Source: Oscillospiraceae bacterium (GTDB lineage: Bacteria > Bacillota > Clostridia > Oscillospirales > Oscillospiraceae). From it: a stretch of DNA of 64,000 bases. Below the pieces are notes generated by a model, which made no database searches, was not told the DNA's origin, and saw nothing but the letters and a program-made list of their open reading frames with translations. The stretch covers positions 1 through 64,000 of the forward strand of contig JAJQAH010000031.1 in NCBI GenBank assembly GCA_021203885.1, given 5' to 3'. This document shows, piece by piece, positions 17,886 through 26,648 of this stretch; positions within the stretch are counted from its first letter, which is position 1, and every line of letters begins with the position of its first letter. A program made the translations under genes and the position numbers.

Positions 17886-18710
17886 ATGGGAAAAATTTTA
17901 CTGATCGATATTACCCGGTGCAACGGATGTTACTGCTGCCAGCTCTCCTGCAAGGACGAGCATGTGACCAACGACTGGTCTCCCTACTCAAAGCCTCAGC
18001 CCAATACCGGACATTTCTGGTGGAAAGTCACGGAGACGGTCATCGGAACGGTCCCGAAAGTACGGGTCCATTATATGCATGACACCTGCCAGATGTGTGA
18101 AAACGCCCCCTGTCTGGAGGCAGCTGAGCACGGAGAGGTTTATCGGCGTCCGGACGGGATCATCATCATCGATCCGGAGAAGTCCTACGGGCAGCGCCAC
18201 CTGATGGATGTCTGCCCCTATGGCGCCATTTACTGGAATGAAGACCTGAATATCCCGCAGAAATGTACCGGGTGCGCGCACCTGCTGGATAACGAGGGCT
18301 GGACCGAGCCACGCTGTGTCCAGTCCTGCCCCACCGAAGCACTGATCTACGGAGAGGAGGAAGATCTGAAAGACCGTCTTCCGGAATTCGAGCAGCTGCA
18401 CCCCGAATACGGGACCAAACCCAGGGTCTACTACAAGGGTCTGCACAACAAATACTTCGTGGCCGGCGAGATCTTTGATTCGGTTAAAGACGAGTGCCTG
18501 AAAGGTGCCAACGTGACCCTGATCAACGCGGAGGGGGAAGACCTGGCTACCCTGCAGACAGATATCTTCGGTGACTTCTGGTTTGAACGCCAGGAACCCG
18601 GAATGTATTCACTGCGAATTGAAATGGACGGCTATCCCACCCGCACATTGGAGGAGATAGACGCGACAGAGACCGACATTAACGTCGGCAGCATAGATCT
18701 GGCAGGCTGA
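17886..18710 (+). CDS. Transhydroxylase-type iron-sulfur small subunit 1
   Basis: The 274-residue protein equals the length of the Pelobacter transhydroxylase beta subunit. Residues 1-~190 form a ferredoxin-like electron-transfer unit. It has cysteine groups RCNGCYCCQLSC, CQMCENAPC, DVCPYG and KCTGCA...RCVQSCP, enough for three [4Fe-4S] clusters. After residue ~195 comes a small beta-sandwich with GANVTLINAEG, TDIFGDFWFE and LRIEMDGY, like the carboxypeptidase-regulatory/transthyretin-type third domain of the transhydroxylase. No signal peptide is present. It should pair with large subunit 1 in the cytoplasm; AAGGAGCC supplies the ribosome site. Confidence 0.85.
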   Translation: MGKILLIDITRCNGCYCCQLSCKDEHVTNDWSPYSKPQPNTGHFWWKVTETVIGTVPKVRVHYMHDTCQMCENAPCLEAAEHGEVYRRPDGIIIIDPEKSYGQRHLMDVCPYGAIYWNEDLNIPQKCTGCAHLLDNEGWTEPRCVQSCPTEALIYGEEEDLKDRLPEFEQLHPEYGTKPRVYYKGLHNKYFVAGEIFDSVKDECLKGANVTLINAEGEDLATLQTDIFGDFWFERQEPGMYSLRIEMDGYPTRTLEEIDATETDINVGSIDLAG

Positions 18711-18735
18711 GAGGCCTTTACTAAGGAGGAAAATC

Positions 18736-21315
18736 ATGGCTGACGAGGAAAGAATCGGCATTGAGCTTCCCGGCGTGGAGCTGGAGGAAGGCGAACATGT
18801 CTTTACAAACTGCGCAATCGGAGGCGCGGTTTTTGTCCATGTAAAAGACGGAAAGATCACCAAAGTCCGCCCCATGGTATTTGGAGACGATGACAGTCCT
18901 GCTTGGACCGTCAACGCCAGAGGAAAGAGTTTCACTCCTCCCCGTCGTACTTCCCTCGGTAATTACGTGGTTTCCATGAAAGGCCGTATTTACTGCGAGA
19001 ACAGGATCAAATACCCCATGAAGCGCGTGGACTTCGATCCCAACGGGGACCGGCATGTGGAAAACCGCGGCAAGAGCGGTTATGAGCGGATCACCTGGGA
19101 CGAGGCATTCGACCTGCTGGAATCCGAGATCAAGCGTATTCACGCCACCTACGGCAAGGCTTCCATCACCGGCTGCACCGGCTCCCACGCCGATTTCGGA
19201 CTGCTCCAGTACAAGATGGGTCCCTTCGGCCGGTTCTGGAATATGCTCGGCTACAGCACCCTGTCCGATAACCCTGACTCCTGGGAAGGTTGGCACTGGG
19301 GCGCGACACACGCCTGGGGTTATTACTGGAAGCTGGGCATCAGCGACAACTTCGATATGCTGGAAGAAGCTCTCACTTACTCGGAGCTTCTCGTGTTCTG
19401 GGGCGTGGATCCAAACACGTCCGCCGGCGGATACAACGGCCAGGACGGCTGCCGCTGGCGCTGGTGGTGCAAGGAACTGGGCATGGAGATGGTCTTCATC
19501 GACCCCTGGTGCAACTATACAGCCGCGGTCTGGGGCGACAAATGGCTGGCCCCCTACCCCGCCACAGACGGAGCCATGGCCGAGGCCATTGCCTACGTCT
19601 GGATCACGGAAGACACATATGACCACTGGTTCATTGAGAACAAGTGTTACGGTTTTGAGGACTTTAAAGAGCACATTCTGGGCCTCGACGAGGGGGGATT
19701 CCCCCGGACGCCCCAGTGGGCCGAGGAGATGTGCGGGGTGAAAGCCAGGGATATCGTGGCGCTGGCCCGTGAATGGGCCGCAAAGAAATCCATGCTCTGC
19801 ACGGCTTCCATCTACGGCGTTTCCGGCGCCTGCCGTCAGCCTCTCTGCACGGAATGGGCCCGGCTGATGGTCCTTCTTCTGGCCATGCGCGGTCTGGGCG
19901 CCGACGGTTGTAACACCTGGGGCGGTGCTTCCATGGCTCCGCCCATGGATATGTCATTCCGCTTCTTCGGTTACTCCGACGTTGGCTGGGATACTTTCGG
20001 CATCGCCGCGACCCATCAGGCCCATAACACCGTCAAACAGAAGACCTACCGCATTCTGCTTCCGGAGTGCGTGATGAACGAGAAGACCGAGTGGATCGGC
20101 GAAGGATTCTGCGGCAACTCTTTGGAGCAGCAGATCACTCACAACGTCTGTCCGCTTCCGAAGGAGGAGGGCGGCGCTCCGATCCATATGATCTACCGGC
20201 AGGGCGGTTCCTTCATCTCCACCATGACGGATACCAACCGCTGGACGCGCATGTTCCATTCCCCGAATCTGGAGTTCTGCGTCACCAGCGATGTCCACTA
20301 CTCCAGTGAGACAAAATTCTATGATCTGATCCTGCCGATCTGCTCCGGCTTCGAACGCGAGGACATCTGCGAACTGGGTGCTCCCGGCGGATACGGCGCG
20401 AATGACATGGGCGCCAACTTCCGGGTCATCATCTACATGCAGCAATGTATCGAGCCTCTTTGGGAGTCCAAGACCGACTACGAAATTTACTGCGAGCTGT
20501 CCAAACGACTGGGCTTCTATGATGAGTTCACCGAGGGATGTACGATCACGGACTGGATCGAGCGCGTATATAACGCCTCTTCCATGCCGAAATACATGAC
20601 TTTCGAGGAGTTCCGGAAAAAAGGCTACTTTGTGGTGCCCATTCCAAAGCCCGACTTCAAACGGGCCGTTTCCAACAAATGGTATTACGAGGACCGGGAG
20701 TGCGATGTGCCCGACCACAACAATCCTCTGAAAGGGACTTTCCGTGCCAAGATGATGGGAACTCCCACCGGAAAGATCGAATTCACATCCACTTTCCTGG
20801 ATGAGCACTTCCCGGATGACGAGGAGCGGCCCGTGAAAGTCAAGTATCTGGAGCCGTGGGAAGGCTACCACTCCTCATTCTCGGAAAAATACCCGCTGAT
20901 CATGGAAACGCCGCATATGCGCTTCTCCTACCATACGCATTATGACAACAAGGCCCCGTGGATGGATGATATCCACGCCCACAGGGGCTTGAAAAACGGC
21001 TACGCCTACTGGCCGATCCGTATCCATCCCGAGGATGCATATGCAAGGAACATCCATAACGAGGACATCGTAAAAGTTTACAATGACCGCGGCGCGGTCC
21101 TGTGCATGGCCTATGTGACGGAGCGAGTGAAGCCCGGCTGTGTCATGTCTTACCAGGCAGGCGCCAAATACGACCCGCTGGAACCCGGCAAAGAAGGAAG
21201 CATCGACCGCGGCGGATGCATGAATCTGCTGACACCCAGCCGGATGGTCTCCAAATACGCGCCCGGCATGGTCAGCAACTCAAGCAATGTGGAAATCGAG
21301 AAGTGGGAGGATTAA
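18736..21315 (+). CDS. Molybdopterin oxidoreductase, transhydroxylase-type large subunit 2
   Basis: This 859-residue paralogue of large subunit 1 follows small subunit 1 by 25 bases (ribosome site AAGGAGG). The same architecture is seen: no N-terminal iron-sulfur Cys motif, SGYERITWDEAFDLL, His151 (TGSHADF) and Asp181-Ser182 (NPDSWEGWHWG) at the equivalent active-site places, and a C-terminal pterin-binding domain. Sequence around the pocket differs strongly from copy 1 (HADF against HGET; WGASMAPPMD in place of a Tyr/Asn-rich MCYNNRAVFG). A different substrate or reaction direction is therefore likely. It is paired with its own small subunit, so this is not a pseudogene. The exact substrate cannot be read from the sequence. 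Confidence 0.8.
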   Translation: MADEERIGIELPGVELEEGEHVFTNCAIGGAVFVHVKDGKITKVRPMVFGDDDSPAWTVNARGKSFTPPRRTSLGNYVVSMKGRIYCENRIKYPMKRVDFDPNGDRHVENRGKSGYERITWDEAFDLLESEIKRIHATYGKASITGCTGSHADFGLLQYKMGPFGRFWNMLGYSTLSDNPDSWEGWHWGATHAWGYYWKLGISDNFDMLEEALTYSELLVFWGVDPNTSAGGYNGQDGCRWRWWCKELGMEMVFIDPWCNYTAAVWGDKWLAPYPATDGAMAEAIAYVWITEDTYDHWFIENKCYGFEDFKEHILGLDEGGFPRTPQWAEEMCGVKARDIVALAREWAAKKSMLCTASIYGVSGACRQPLCTEWARLMVLLLAMRGLGADGCNTWGGASMAPPMDMSFRFFGYSDVGWDTFGIAATHQAHNTVKQKTYRILLPECVMNEKTEWIGEGFCGNSLEQQITHNVCPLPKEEGGAPIHMIYRQGGSFISTMTDTNRWTRMFHSPNLEFCVTSDVHYSSETKFYDLILPICSGFEREDICELGAPGGYGANDMGANFRVIIYMQQCIEPLWESKTDYEIYCELSKRLGFYDEFTEGCTITDWIERVYNASSMPKYMTFEEFRKKGYFVVPIPKPDFKRAVSNKWYYEDRECDVPDHNNPLKGTFRAKMMGTPTGKIEFTSTFLDEHFPDDEERPVKVKYLEPWEGYHSSFSEKYPLIMETPHMRFSYHTHYDNKAPWMDDIHAHRGLKNGYAYWPIRIHPEDAYARNIHNEDIVKVYNDRGAVLCMAYVTERVKPGCVMSYQAGAKYDPLEPGKEGSIDRGGCMNLLTPSRMVSKYAPGMVSNSSNVEIEKWED

Positions 21316-21317
21316 AC

Positions 21318-22154
21318 GTGAAGAAGTACGGAATGGTCATCGACGTGGCCAAGTGTACCGGATGTAACAACTGTTATCTCGCCTGCAAGGATGAGAATGC
21401 CGGTGAGGAACATGAGGGATATACGGCGCCTCAGCCCATCCGGTTTCAGAACTGGATCCACGTCAATGAGATCGAGCGTGGCACATTCCCGAAGGTGAAA
21501 CTCAGCTGCGTTCCCGTCACCTGTGGTCATTGTGATAATCCCAGGTGTATGACGCAGGCCAAGGACGGGGCCGTCTATAAACGCAGGGACGGCATCGTCA
21601 TCATCGACCCGGAAAAGGCCAAAGGCCAGAAAGACATTGTCAACACCTGTCCTTACAGAGTCATCTGCTGGAATGAGGAACTCCAGCTTCCCCAGAAGTG
21701 CGATCTGTGCGCCCACCTGCTTGACCGGGGATATGAAAATCCCCGGTGCGTGGAGATGTGCCCGACCGGCGCTCTGACATTTGGTGATTTGAATGACCCT
21801 GAAAGCGAGATCTCCAAGCTGGTGGCGGAAACGAATCCGTCTTCCCGGCATCCCGAATTTGAACTGCAGGAACGGGTCCTCTATCTGAACAACCCGAAAT
21901 CCTTTATTTCCGGTACGGTCGTGTATAAAGATGACGACATGTGTGTCGTCGGAGCGGTCGCCACACTGAAGCGTGACGGAAAAGTAGAACAGACCTATGT
22001 AACCAATGCCTTCGGTGACTTCTGGTTCGACGGGCTGGACTCCAAAACCGATTATGAGATCATCATTGAGCTGGAAGGGTACAAAACACTTGAATTAAAG
22101 ACACGCACCCTGGCCAGTGTCAACATGGGCGATCTGTTCCTGGAACGGGCTTAA
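21318..22154 (+). CDS. Transhydroxylase-type iron-sulfur small subunit 2
   Basis: The start is GTG at 21318, two bases after the stop of large subunit 2, with GGAGG eight bases upstream; the product is 278 residues. Cysteine groups KCTGCNNCYLAC, CGHCDNPRC, NTCPYRV and KCDLCA...RCVEMCP again give three [4Fe-4S] clusters. A C-terminal beta-sandwich contains TYVTNAFGDFWFDG and IELEGYKTL, closely parallel to copy 1 (FGDFWF is shared). An internal ATG at 21333 is a less likely start because it would remove strand one of the ferredoxin fold. It forms the electron-transfer partner of large subunit 2. Confidence 0.84.
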   Translation: MKKYGMVIDVAKCTGCNNCYLACKDENAGEEHEGYTAPQPIRFQNWIHVNEIERGTFPKVKLSCVPVTCGHCDNPRCMTQAKDGAVYKRRDGIVIIDPEKAKGQKDIVNTCPYRVICWNEELQLPQKCDLCAHLLDRGYENPRCVEMCPTGALTFGDLNDPESEISKLVAETNPSSRHPEFELQERVLYLNNPKSFISGTVVYKDDDMCVVGAVATLKRDGKVEQTYVTNAFGDFWFDGLDSKTDYEIIIELEGYKTLELKTRTLASVNMGDLFLERA

Positions 22155-22166
22155 GGAGGTTTCCTG

Positions 22167-22763
22167 ATGAAGTTAAATGTCGGCGATAAAATCGAATTCG
22201 GAGCCTATGTTCAGGACCGGCCTTACGGCGAAGACACGGATCCCATCACATGGATCGTTCTGGATGTCCAGGATGACAGGGCACTGATCCTTACCGAAAA
22301 ATGTATTGAAAATGTCCAGTATAACAAAGAGCTCGTTCCCAGCACATGGGCTACCTGCACTCTCCGCCAGTGGTTCAACGGGGACTTTTACGAGAGTGCG
22401 TTCACCCCGGAAGAACAGGCGCAGATTCTGGAAGTAACGCTGACCAATCCGGGCAATAAGCAGTTCAACACCGAAGGCTGTGAGGATACCGTGGATCGGA
22501 TCTTCGCCCTTTCGATCGATGAGCTGGAAAAATATCTGCCGGAAAAGAAAGACCGTCTGGCACCCGCCACAGAACTGGCCAAGACGCATAACACATACAT
22601 ATACCCGGACACCGGAAATGCCATCTGGTGGCTGAGAAGCCCGGGCTGCAACAATATCAATGCTTCCCGGGTCACCGTAGGCGGCTCGGTCTGCGGCCTG
22701 ATCTACGACGATGCCAGACCCCACCGGGCCGTGCGTCCCGCCATGTGGATCAAAACCGACTGA
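22167..22763 (+). CDS. DUF6273 domain protein, copy 1
   Basis: The 198-residue protein begins 12 bases after small subunit 2, behind AAGGAGG. It has the DUF6273 pattern: an N-terminal beta-rich part with DPITWIVLDVQDDRALILTE, LRQWFNGDFYESAFTPEEQ, and a C-terminal WWLRSPG...VRPAMWIKTD. The family is common in gut Clostridia and its function is unknown. The fold is suggestive of the sulfatase-modifying/C-type-lectin group. No signal peptide or membrane segment is present, so it should be cytoplasmic like the molybdoenzymes. Close spacing implies co-transcription and possibly a role in their assembly or ligand handling. Confidence 0.75.
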   Translation: MKLNVGDKIEFGAYVQDRPYGEDTDPITWIVLDVQDDRALILTEKCIENVQYNKELVPSTWATCTLRQWFNGDFYESAFTPEEQAQILEVTLTNPGNKQFNTEGCEDTVDRIFALSIDELEKYLPEKKDRLAPATELAKTHNTYIYPDTGNAIWWLRSPGCNNINASRVTVGGSVCGLIYDDARPHRAVRPAMWIKTD

Positions 22764-22777
22764 AAGGATGACCGGAC

Positions 22778-23383
22778 ATGAGTAACGAAAATTTCACCGT
22801 CGGCGGCCTGGTCACGATGGGCGTATTCCCCCAGAGCGACCCCAGCGGCGAAAAGAAAGACCCCATTGACTGGATCGTCCTGGCGGTTGAGGACGGAAAA
22901 GCCCTGCTCATCAGTGAAAAAGGCCTTGACTGCCGGATGTACCACGGCGATAACACCACGATGACTTGGGAAAACTGCGATCTGAGAAAGTGGCTGAACG
23001 GTGAGTTTCTGGAAGACACGTTCACACCGGAAGAACAGGAAGTTATCCTGACCACTCATCTGCTTAATCCGGACAGCACCGTCCACGGCGCCGCCGGCGG
23101 CAATGAGACGGATGACAGAGTTTTCCTTCTGAATGTGGATGAGGCGGAAAAATACTTTGACAGCGACGAGGCCCGTATGGCGGACCCCACGCCCTATTCC
23201 GACGCCAGAGGCGTGTTTATCAATGTACGCACCGACAAGGTCTGGTGGTGGCTGAGAAGCCCCGGTTATTACGTCAGTGACGCCGCAGGGGTCAACTATC
23301 TGGGCCAGCTTCATAAAAGCGGAAGCAATGTCTCCACGACCAACAATGCGGTCCGGCCCTCTATCTGGGTAAAAACGGACTGA
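22778..23383 (+). CDS. DUF6273 domain protein, copy 2
   Basis: This 201-residue tandem paralogue of the preceding gene starts 15 bases after its stop, with AAAGGA upstream. Shared blocks are DPIDWIVLAVEDGKALLISE, LRKWLNGEFLEDTFTPEEQ and WWWLRSPG, ending AVRPSIWVKTD. The pairing of two DUF6273 copies with two molybdoenzyme pairs is striking: one copy per enzyme is a natural guess but not shown. An intrinsic terminator follows 19 bases after the stop, closing the operon. Function unknown. Confidence 0.75.
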   Translation: MSNENFTVGGLVTMGVFPQSDPSGEKKDPIDWIVLAVEDGKALLISEKGLDCRMYHGDNTTMTWENCDLRKWLNGEFLEDTFTPEEQEVILTTHLLNPDSTVHGAAGGNETDDRVFLLNVDEAEKYFDSDEARMADPTPYSDARGVFINVRTDKVWWWLRSPGYYVSDAAGVNYLGQLHKSGSNVSTTNNAVRPSIWVKTD

Positions 23384-23401
23384 ATATCCTGACCAGACAC
23401 A

Positions 23402-23436
23402 AACCGCGAACCGCAACTTGGTTCGCGGTTGTTTTT
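23402..23436 (+). terminator. Terminator of the molybdoenzyme operon
   Basis: A perfect 11-bp stem, AACCGCGAACC (23402-23412) with 23420-23430, is followed by GTTTTTT. Confidence 0.95.
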
Positions 23437-23462
23437 TAGGAGACAAAATCCAGAAAAGCAGG

Positions 23463-23498
23463 AACGCCACCCGCCGCTTAAAAGCGGCGGGTGGCGTT
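23463..23498. repeat. 17-bp perfect inverted repeat, probable clpB 3' hairpin
   Basis: AACGCCACCCGCCGCTT (23463-23479) pairs exactly with 23482-23498 around a two-base centre. It lies between the convergent DUF6273 and clpB ends. The + strand side is followed by TCGTTGTTTTT, the - strand side by a poor T-tract. It probably terminates or stabilises transcripts at this convergent junction. Confidence 0.7.
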
Positions 23499-23558
23499 TC
23501 GTTGTTTTTGCAATGTTTTGTTTTTTGTCCTGACTGGCGTCAGCCGTATGGAGCGGAA

Positions 23559-26168
23559 TCAGGCGACCTGTTCCGCCTGCACGTCCAGCTCCTGTCCGTT
23601 GCTGTCCACGATCAGATGGTCACCGGGAGCGACTTCATCCGCGATGATCATCCGGCTGATCAGGGTCTCAACGGTATGCTGTACAAAACGCCGCAGGGGT
23701 CTGGCTCCGAATGCCGGATCATAGGCATTTTCAAGGATAAAGTCCTTGGCGTTCTCGGTCAGGGAAACAGTCAGCTGTTTCTCGCTGAGCCGCTGATTGA
23801 GCTCATTCACCAGCAGGTCGATAATATTTTTCACATTGTCCCGCGTCAGCGGTTTATAGAAGACGATCTCGTCCAGCCGGTTCAGGAACTCGGGACGGAA
23901 AGAGCGGTGCAGAACATCGTTGACCGCTTCCCGCGCCTGGTCGGTGATATTTCCATCCTCGTCAATGCCGTCCAGCAGGAACTGACTGCCCAGGTTGGAC
24001 GTCAGAATGATGATGGTGTTTTTGAAATCCACCGTCCGGCCCTGACTGTCGGTAATCCGGCCGTCGTCCAGCACCTGAAGCAGAACATTGAATACATCCG
24101 GATGGGCTTTCTCCACCTCATCGAACAGGACGACAGAGTATGGATGGCGGCGGACCGCCTCGGTCAGCTGGCCGCCCTCTTCGTAACCCACGTATCCGGG
24201 AGGCGCGCCGATCAGTCTGGACACGGAATATTTCTCCATGTATTCGCTCATGTCGATACGCACCATGTTCTTTTCGCTGTCGAACAGAGCCTCGGCCAGT
24301 GTTTTGGCCAGTTCCGTCTTGCCCACGCCGGTGGGTCCCAGGAACAGGAAAGAACCGATCGGACGGCTGGGGTCGGCAATGCCGGCACGGGAACGCAGGA
24401 TAGCCTGAGACACCAGCTCAACGGCCTCATCCTGCCCCACGACCCGCTGATGGAGGATATCTTCCAGGTGCAGCAGTTTCTCCCGCTCGCCTTCCATCAG
24501 CTTGGCTACCGGGATCCCGGTCCAGCGTTCAATGATCCGGGCAATCTCCTCTTCGGTGACCTTATCCCGGAGCAGGCTGTCCGATTTCCCCGCCTCATTC
24601 GCGATGGCCTCTTCCTCTTCCAGCTGTTTGTTCAGTTCCGGAATCGTTCCGTACTGTAACTGGGCGGCTTTTTCCAGATCATAATTTCTCTGGGCCGTTT
24701 CCAGATCCGCGTTGGCCTGCTCCAGGTCCTCGCGGAGTTTCTGTACTTTTTCGATTGCGTTTTTCTCATTCTCCCACTGAGCCTTTTTCGCGTTGAATTC
24801 ATCTCTCAGCTCAGCCAGTTCTTTCTGAATCTCGTCCAGATGTTCTTTCGAGATCGCGTCGTCCTCCTTTTTCAGGGCTGCTTCCTCGATCTCGTACTGG
24901 ATGATACGGCGGGAAATCACGTCCAGTTCGGTGGGCATGGAATCGATCTCCGTGCGGATCATGGCACAGGCCTCATCCACCAGGTCGATGGCCTTGTCCG
25001 GCAGATACCGGTCCGTAATATACCGATCGGACAGCGTGGCGGCCGCGATAATGGCTCCGTCCTGGATCTTCACGCCGTGGAACACTTCATAGCGCTCCTT
25101 CAGTCCGCGCAGGATCGCAATGGTATCCTCCACCGAGGGCTCATCGACCATGACGGGCTGGAAACGGCGTTCCAGTGCGGCATCCTTCTCGATATACTGA
25201 CGATATTCGTTCAGCGTAGTGGCACCGATGCAGTGCAGTTCGCCCCGGGCCAGCATGGGTTTGAGCAGGTTGCCCGCATCCATGGATCCTTCGGTCTTTC
25301 CCGCACCGACAATGGTATGCAGCTCATCGATAAAGAGGATGATCCGGCCTTCCGATTCCTTGACTTCATTCAGAACCGCTTTCAGCCGTTCCTCAAATTC
25401 GCCCCGGTATTTCGCGCCCGCGACCAGGCTCCCCATATCCAGGGAAAAGATCGTTTTATCCTGAAGGGACGCGGGAACGTCACCTTTGACGATCCGCTGG
25501 GCCAGACCTTCCGCGATTGCGGTTTTGCCGACTCCGGGTTCGCCGATCAGTACAGGGTTGTTCTTGCTCTTCCGGCTGAGAATCCGGATCACATTGCGGA
25601 TCTCATCGTCCCGGCCGATGACGGGGTCCAGTTTGTTCTCTCTGGCCCGCTCCACCAGATCCGTACCGTATTTCTTCAGGGCATCGTAGGTCTCCTCCGG
25701 ATTGTCGGAAGTCACACGCTGATTTCCGCGCACCTGGCTGAGTGCCTGCAGGATCCCCTCTTTGGTGATCTGATAGGTCCGGAACAGCTCTTTCATCTCC
25801 CGGCCGGCGGTCTCCACCAGGGAAAGGAGCAGGTGCTCCACCGAGACATAATCGTCCTTCATATCCTGGGCGATCTTTTCGGCTCTCTCCAGCGTCTTAT
25901 TCGTATCGGCCGACACATAGATGTGGTTCATGTCCCGGTCTCCGGACACTTTCGGCAGCCGCTCGATCTCGTTCTGCACAGCCGCCTCGAAGGAAGGCAG
26001 TGTCAGACCCATATTTGTCAGAAGCTCCGGGACCAGCCCGTTTTCCTGCTGCAACAGCGCAAACATCAGATGGCACTGCTCAACCTGCGGGCTCCCGTAT
26101 TCCTGCGCAATATCCTGTGCGCTCTGAATCGCTTCCAAAGATTTTTGAGTGAAATGATTTGCATTCAT
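23559..26168 (-). CDS. clpB: ATP-dependent disaggregase ClpB
   Basis: The 869-residue Hsp100 chaperone resolves protein aggregates together with DnaK. In order it has an N domain (residues 1-~145, [15 protein letters not shown]), AAA1 with Walker [10 protein letters not shown], and a coiled-coil middle domain rich in Glu/Lys (about 410-530). AAA2 with GPTGVGKTE and the small C-terminal domain follow. The coiled-coil insertion separates ClpB from ClpC. The ATG at 26168 follows GGAAAGGAGAGG. A perfect CIRCE operator lies 86 bases upstream, so repression by HrcA and heat induction are expected. Length and motifs are normal. Confidence 0.97.
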   Translation of the reverse strand: MNANHFTQKSLEAIQSAQDIAQEYGSPQVEQCHLMFALLQQENGLVPELLTNMGLTLPSFEAAVQNEIERLPKVSGDRDMNHIYVSADTNKTLERAEKIAQDMKDDYVSVEHLLLSLVETAGREMKELFRTYQITKEGILQALSQVRGNQRVTSDNPEETYDALKKYGTDLVERARENKLDPVIGRDDEIRNVIRILSRKSKNNPVLIGEPGVGKTAIAEGLAQRIVKGDVPASLQDKTIFSLDMGSLVAGAKYRGEFEERLKAVLNEVKESEGRIILFIDELHTIVGAGKTEGSMDAGNLLKPMLARGELHCIGATTLNEYRQYIEKDAALERRFQPVMVDEPSVEDTIAILRGLKERYEVFHGVKIQDGAIIAAATLSDRYITDRYLPDKAIDLVDEACAMIRTEIDSMPTELDVISRRIIQYEIEEAALKKEDDAISKEHLDEIQKELAELRDEFNAKKAQWENEKNAIEKVQKLREDLEQANADLETAQRNYDLEKAAQLQYGTIPELNKQLEEEEAIANEAGKSDSLLRDKVTEEEIARIIERWTGIPVAKLMEGEREKLLHLEDILHQRVVGQDEAVELVSQAILRSRAGIADPSRPIGSFLFLGPTGVGKTELAKTLAEALFDSEKNMVRIDMSEYMEKYSVSRLIGAPPGYVGYEEGGQLTEAVRRHPYSVVLFDEVEKAHPDVFNVLLQVLDDGRITDSQGRTVDFKNTIIILTSNLGSQFLLDGIDEDGNITDQAREAVNDVLHRSFRPEFLNRLDEIVFYKPLTRDNVKNIIDLLVNELNQRLSEKQLTVSLTENAKDFILENAYDPAFGARPLRRFVQHTVETLISRMIIADEVAPGDHLIVDSNGQELDVQAEQVA

Positions 26169-26253
26169 GATAATCCTCTCCTTTCCATATGGATTCTTTT
26201 CTGATTATAGTATACCATATTCTGGCAGAAAATCATGAACAAATTGTAAAGAA

Positions 26254-26280
26254 TTAGCACTCGAAAGCTGAGAGTGCTAA
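26254..26280 (-). promoter_or_regulatory. CIRCE operator (HrcA binding site) upstream of clpB
   Basis: TTAGCACTC, a 9-base spacer and GAGTGCTAA match the CIRCE consensus exactly. It sits between the trxA stop and clpB, in the clpB upstream region, with a TATACT/TATAAT-like -10 closer to clpB. Regulation by HrcA is established for CIRCE; no hrcA gene is in the window. Confidence 0.95.
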
Positions 26281-26296
26281 TTCTTGATTTTTGGCT

Positions 26297-26623
26297 TCAG
26301 GCCTGCTCCCCGAGCAGTGCGTCCAGAGCCTCCGTGTACACTTCCTCGGACATCAGGCCCACTTTCCGGTCCTGCTCGACTCCGTCTTTCATCAGCAGCA
26401 CCGTCGGGATGCTCATGACCCCGTAACGCTGAGCGAGCTCCACCTGGTTATCCACGTCCACTTTGGCGATCACGGCTCTTCCCTCATATTTTTCCGCCAG
26501 ATCCTCAATGGCCGGCGCCAGCATATTGCAGGGTCCGCACCAGTCGGCCCAGAAATCCACCAGGGCAACCCCCTGGGCTACCGCCTCGTTAAACGTTTCC
26601 TCCGTCAAATGTACCAATGCCAT
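26297..26623 (-). CDS. trxA: Thioredoxin
   Basis: The 108-residue thioredoxin has the redox motif WCGPC (Cys29, Cys32), the cis-proline loop IPTVLLM and standard length. It reduces disulfides of cytosolic proteins and enzymes such as peroxiredoxin or ribonucleotide reductase. The start at 26623 follows GGAAGGG. It lies 25 bases downstream of a thioredoxin-reductase-like gene, which should be its electron donor. The CIRCE element directly after its stop belongs to clpB. Confidence 0.95.
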   Translation of the reverse strand: MALVHLTEETFNEAVAQGVALVDFWADWCGPCNMLAPAIEDLAEKYEGRAVIAKVDVDNQVELAQRYGVMSIPTVLLMKDGVEQDRKVGLMSEEVYTEALDALLGEQA

Positions 26624-26648
26624 TTAAAACCCTTCCTTTCTCTCTGAT

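Noticed and set aside
23418-26204. Two long + strand open frames of 413 and 454 residues (23418-24659 and 24840-26204)
   Set aside because: Both are antisense to clpB, whose AAA motifs are complete. Long shadow frames are expected in this GC-rich coding sequence.
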